Of a DNA stretch of 64,000 nt, positions 61,179 to 64,000 are shown one piece after another (the first letter of the stretch is position 1; every line of letters starts with the position of its first letter). A program made the position numbers and the translations under genes. Origin of the DNA: Metasolibacillus sp. (GTDB lineage Bacteria > Bacillota > Bacilli > Bacillales_A > Planococcaceae); contig NZ_JAMBIZ010000015.1 in the NCBI RefSeq assembly GCF_025291715.1, positions 1 to 64,000 on the forward strand. Reading direction: 5' to 3'. The notes below the pieces were generated by a model that was not told the DNA's origin, did not search any database, and saw nothing but the letters and a program-made list of their open reading frames with translations.

Positions 61179-62183
61179 ATGGCAAAAAACATTGCCTTCA
61201 TTTTAGAATATAGTGAATGGAAAGGCTATTATCCATTTGAGCGTGCAGCAATTATGCAGGAATTATTAGCAACAGAGCATATTTCGATTTTTTTAAAAGG
61301 AAATGATACACAAATTTTGGAGCAGCTAAATGGCTCACCTGTCATTTTTAAAAGCTACAGCGAGCTACCTAACATACTGAAAGAGCAGCATTTTGATTTA
61401 ATGATTTATGATGGCAATGACTCTACTGCGGAGCAGGCTCAATTATTGAAAGCACATTGCGATACACTTGTACATTTTGATGATCGTGGCGAAGGAGCTA
61501 CTTTTGCTGATGGCCATATCGTTGCATTGCGAGAGGAATCGCAGGAAATGATTCCCCCTAATATGCTGATTGGTAATTTTGGCTTCGCTACGCCAAATGA
61601 GCTGCTGCAAATCGCCTTTGAGGACAAGCTGGAAAATGACCTACCTCATATCGTTATCGCCTTTGAGGATGGTGATGAAAATAATTTAACGTATCGTACT
61701 TTGCGCCATTTGACACAGCTCCATATCCCACTAAAAATTTCTGTTGCGATTGATGAAAACTATCGTCATTCCGTAGAGGATCTACAAATGATGGTATTAA
61801 GCCGTCGCCATACATCCATTCACCAGCAACCAAATGCACTTTTATCATTACTCCCTAATGCCGATATCGTCGTTTGTAACGCCAATTACACACCTTACAA
61901 AATCGCCACGGTTGGCATTCCGTGCATCACAGCAGCACAAAATGAGCGCGAGCTGACAAATAATTTAAATCGTGAGCATAATGGCTTTGTGCATCTAGGC
62001 TTAGGTCGCAAAATGAAGCAATCGACCATTCAAAACGCGGTCATGGAGTTTGTATTGCATGAAGCAAGACGTGAACGTGCTATTTATAAGCAGCGTGCAC
62101 TCGATTTACGTACAAGCAACGAAGCTTTACAGCAGCTTTTACTTGATTTAGCTTATGCTCGTCATGAAATAATCCATATTTGA
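61179..62183 (+). CDS. SpsG/PseG-like protein of unknown activity
   Basis: A 334-residue cytosolic protein. The layout, two Rossmann-like halves with YDGNDSTAEQ, HFDDRGEGATFADGHIV (about 98-114) and VVCNANYTPYKIATVGIPCITAAQNERE (about 228-255), resembles nucleotide-sugar hydrolases and glycosyltransferases of the PseG/SpsG type. The N-terminal glycine-His motif of true PseG is absent. The call is therefore only a fold guess. GAAAGGATGGG lies upstream of the ATG. It is followed by a new promoter, so it is a single gene. Confidence 0.55.
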   Translation: MAKNIAFILEYSEWKGYYPFERAAIMQELLATEHISIFLKGNDTQILEQLNGSPVIFKSYSELPNILKEQHFDLMIYDGNDSTAEQAQLLKAHCDTLVHFDDRGEGATFADGHIVALREESQEMIPPNMLIGNFGFATPNELLQIAFEDKLENDLPHIVIAFEDGDENNLTYRTLRHLTQLHIPLKISVAIDENYRHSVEDLQMMVLSRRHTSIHQQPNALLSLLPNADIVVCNANYTPYKIATVGIPCITAAQNERELTNNLNREHNGFVHLGLGRKMKQSTIQNAVMEFVLHEARRERAIYKQRALDLRTSNEALQQLLLDLAYARHEIIHI

Positions 62184-62209
62184 GTATACGGCATTGCATA
62201 TGCTATAAT
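62180..62209 (+). promoter_or_regulatory. Promoter of the small coiled protein and ABC-F genes
   Basis: TTGAGT (62180-62185, overlapping the stop of the previous gene), 18-bp spacer, TATAAT (62204-62209). Confidence 0.65.
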
Positions 62210-62243
62210 TTACAGCAGAAAATAGGAAAAGAGGTCGTTGTTC

Positions 62244-62429
62244 ATGCTAACAAAGTCTCAATTACAGCAAGAAATTGCCGAACTGAAAATGGATTATGTT
62301 AATTTACAAGGTGATATGGAAAAGCTTGAATCATTAGGTCATGCAGACTCTGTGAAGCAAGCATTGACACGCCTTGAAAATATGGAAGCACGACTTGCAG
62401 AACTGAATAAACAGCTCGCGGCGTTGTAA
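62244..62429 (+). CDS. Small coiled-coil protein (SE1832-like)
   Basis: A 61-residue charged helical protein with heptad-like Leu spacing over most of its length (LQQEIAELKMDYVNLQGDME, LENMEARLAELNKQLAAL). It matches what I recall of the SE1832 family of uncharacterised Bacillales proteins. The ATG at 62244 has AGAGG 9 nt upstream. A terminator overlaps its stop, so readthrough to the ABC-F gene may be partial. Confidence 0.75.
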   Translation: MLTKSQLQQEIAELKMDYVNLQGDMEKLESLGHADSVKQALTRLENMEARLAELNKQLAAL

Positions 62430-62445
62430 GCCCGCGAGTTTTTTC
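62416..62445 (+). terminator. Terminator overlapping the small coiled protein stop
   Basis: Arms CTCGCGG (62416-62422) and CCGCGAG (62433-62439), then TTTTTTC; the stop codon is in the loop. Confidence 0.8.
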
Positions 62446-62474
62446 TTTGTATACTAATTATCGGAGGAATCGAT

Positions 62475-64000
62475 ATGGCAATATTAACAGTTGAAAATTT
62501 AGGTCATTCATTTGGTGACCGCACGCTTTTTAAAGATGTATCTTTCCGCATTGTAGAAGGCGATCACATCGGTCTTGTCGGTGCAAATGGTGTTGGGAAA
62601 TCAACGCTGATGGGCATTATTACAGGCCAGCAAATCCATGATGCTGGGAAAGTTGAATGGCTGCCTAACACACATTACGGCTATTTAGACCAGCACGCTG
62701 TATTAACAGCAGGTCGCACAATGCGTGATGTATTGCGCGATGCCTTTTTACCACTTTATAAAAAAGAGGAAGAGCTAAACGAAATCGCGGGTAAAATGGC
62801 GGAGGCAACGCCAGAAGAGCTTGAAAAATTACTTGAGGATATGGCAGAAGTGCAGGATGCGCTTGATGCTGGCGATTTTTACACATTAGATATGAAAATC
62901 GAGGAGGTTGCACGTGGTCTTGGCTTAGATGCAATCGGATTAGAGCGTGATGTTGCAGCACTTTCTGGTGGTCAGCGTACAAAAGTTTTATTAGCAAAGC
63001 TTCTTTTAGAAAAGCCAAAAGTATTATTACTCGATGAGCCAACAAACTATTTAGATGAAGAGCATGTCACTTGGTTGAAAAACTATTTAAAAGGCTATCC
63101 GCATGCCTTCCTGCTTATTTCACACGATACGGAATTTATGAATGATGTAGTTGATGTTATTTTCCATTTAGAATTTTCAAAAATGAACCGTTACACAGCT
63201 ACATATGAGAAGTTTTTAGAGCTAGCTGAAATTAATAAGCGTCAGCATATTGAGGCATATGAAAAACAACAGGAATTCATTAAAAAGCAAGAGGACTTTA
63301 TCGCCAAAAATAAAGCGCGTTATTCAACAACTGGTCGCGCTAAATCACGTGCCAAGCAGCTTGACCGTCTTGAACGTATCGATCGCCCTGAAACAGCGAT
63401 GAAGCCTGAGTTTGGCTTTAAGGAGGCACGCTCCTCTAGCCGCTATGTCGTAGAGGCAGAGAATTTACTTATCGGATACGACAACCCATTGCTACCACCG
63501 TTAACATTCCAAATTGAGCGCGGCGAAAAAATCGCACTTGTTGGTATGAATGGTGTCGGGAAGTCTACTTTATTAAAAACAATGCTAGGCAAAATTAATC
63601 CATTAGGTGGCAAAGTCATTCGTGGTGATTATTTATATCCTTCTTACTTCGAACAAGAAGTAAAGGCAGAAAAAATTACGCCAATTGATGATGTATGGAA
63701 TGCCTTCCCATCAATGGAGCAGGCACAAGTACGTGCAGCACTTGCTCGTGCAGGCTTAAAAACAGAGCATATTACACGCCCATTAAGCTCATTGTCAGGG
63801 GGCGAGCAGGCAAAGGTTCGCCTATGTAAACTAATGATGAATGAGGCAAACTGGCTCATCTTTGATGAACCGACAAACCATTTAGATGTTGATGCAAAAG
63901 AAGAATTGAAACGTGCAATGAAAGAATTCAAGGGCACAATCGTTCTCGTATCACATGAGCCTGACTTTTATGAAGGACTTGTGACAAAAACTTGGAACGT
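62475..64000 (+). CDS. ABC-F family ATPase (cut by the right edge)
   Basis: The 508 codons visible contain two ATPase cassettes: Walker A GANGVGKST and GMNGVGKST, signatures LSGGQRTKVLLAK and LSGGEQAKVRLCK, Walker B VLLLDEPTNYLD and WLIFDEPTNHLD, joined by a charged linker (about 230-320) that includes KNKARYSTTGRAKSRAKQLDRL. There are no membrane segments. ABC-F proteins act on the ribosome; this linker form resembles the YkpA/YbiT group rather than antibiotic-resistance types, as far as can be judged. GGAGG lies 7 nt before the ATG. Confidence 0.93.
   Translation, partial: MAILTVENLGHSFGDRTLFKDVSFRIVEGDHIGLVGANGVGKSTLMGIITGQQIHDAGKVEWLPNTHYGYLDQHAVLTAGRTMRDVLRDAFLPLYKKEEELNEIAGKMAEATPEELEKLLEDMAEVQDALDAGDFYTLDMKIEEVARGLGLDAIGLERDVAALSGGQRTKVLLAKLLLEKPKVLLLDEPTNYLDEEHVTWLKNYLKGYPHAFLLISHDTEFMNDVVDVIFHLEFSKMNRYTATYEKFLELAEINKRQHIEAYEKQQEFIKKQEDFIAKNKARYSTTGRAKSRAKQLDRLERIDRPETAMKPEFGFKEARSSSRYVVEAENLLIGYDNPLLPPLTFQIERGEKIALVGMNGVGKSTLLKTMLGKINPLGGKVIRGDYLYPSYFEQEVKAEKITPIDDVWNAFPSMEQAQVRAALARAGLKTEHITRPLSSLSGGEQAKVRLCKLMMNEANWLIFDEPTNHLDVDAKEELKRAMKEFKGTIVLVSHEPDFYEGLVTKTWN

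Noticed and set aside
62665..63937. Minus-strand open frames in the ABC-F gene
   Set aside because: They are antisense to a clear ABC-F coding sequence.

Overview
The window looks like a chromosomal segment of a low-GC Gram-positive bacterium of the order Bacillales, most like Lysinibacillus, Solibacillus or other Planococcaceae. The evidence is AT-rich intergenic DNA, strong AGGAGG-type ribosome binding sites, frequent TTG and GTG starts, T-rich intrinsic terminators, a T-box leader, a preQ1-I riboswitch and Bacillales-type genes (mtnE, queT, HemAT-type sensor, topB). The genus is an inference from gene content. Fifty-six coding regions are called. One is cut by the left edge (transposase) and one by the right edge (ABC-F ATPase). 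No tRNA or rRNA gene was recognised.

Layout. 1-900: end of an IS1182-family insertion sequence. 907-2563: tandem-repeat array A, a NERD-domain protein and a P-loop protein. 2555-6130: an ABC importer of the TrpXYZ type (minus strand) and queT behind a preQ1-I riboswitch. 6181-11727: the tryptophan operon behind a T-box; its trpE has lost nearly all of its catalytic domain in frame, and trpC and trpF are fused. 11731-14962: threonine dehydrogenase, an amidase and mtnE. 15048-15507: tandem-repeat array B. 15559-21897: a four-gene exopolysaccharide operon whose synthase carries an N-terminal PilZ domain. 22259-25897: small lipoprotein, kbl, YczE-like membrane protein, ybaK and an HExxH protein. 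26134-28953: a VanR/VanS-like two-component system with a D,D-carboxypeptidase, with a repeated CTTAAG motif in front of both transcription units. 29214-35309: topB, photolyase, a MacB-like ABC exporter and a membrane protein.

35690-40947 is the most striking stretch: a carotenoid desaturase, an EAL phosphodiesterase, a CarH/LitR-like MerR-B12 regulator and a HemAT-like oxygen sensor. Three TnnACA direct repeats at exact 11-bp spacing lie on the desaturase promoter, and a similar set lies on the HemAT promoter. This suggests a light/oxygen/cobalamin circuit joined to c-di-GMP turnover, and the PilZ-controlled polysaccharide synthase in the same window is a possible downstream target.

41224-44126: MATE exporter and a membrane chemoreceptor. 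44312-50786: a seven-gene minus-strand operon (binding protein, phosphodiesterase, two permeases, ATPase, DeoR regulator, PHP phosphoesterase), read here as import and hydrolysis of an unknown phosphoester or phosphonate; repeat array C lies inside it. 51175-54939: a visibly more AT-rich island with a NUDIX enzyme, a PLD-helicase-DUF3427 protein (candidate defence pair) and a PH-domain membrane protein that seems to start at AUA. 55000-64000: a large secreted helical-repeat protein, cutC, a methyltransferase, a flavodoxin-like reductase, an SDR-like protein, an SpsG-like protein, a small coiled protein and an ABC-F ATPase.

Three intergenic tandem arrays (A and C with 21-bp units sharing one identical unit, B with 20-bp units) lie at or between gene 3' ends and look like one dispersed repeat family.
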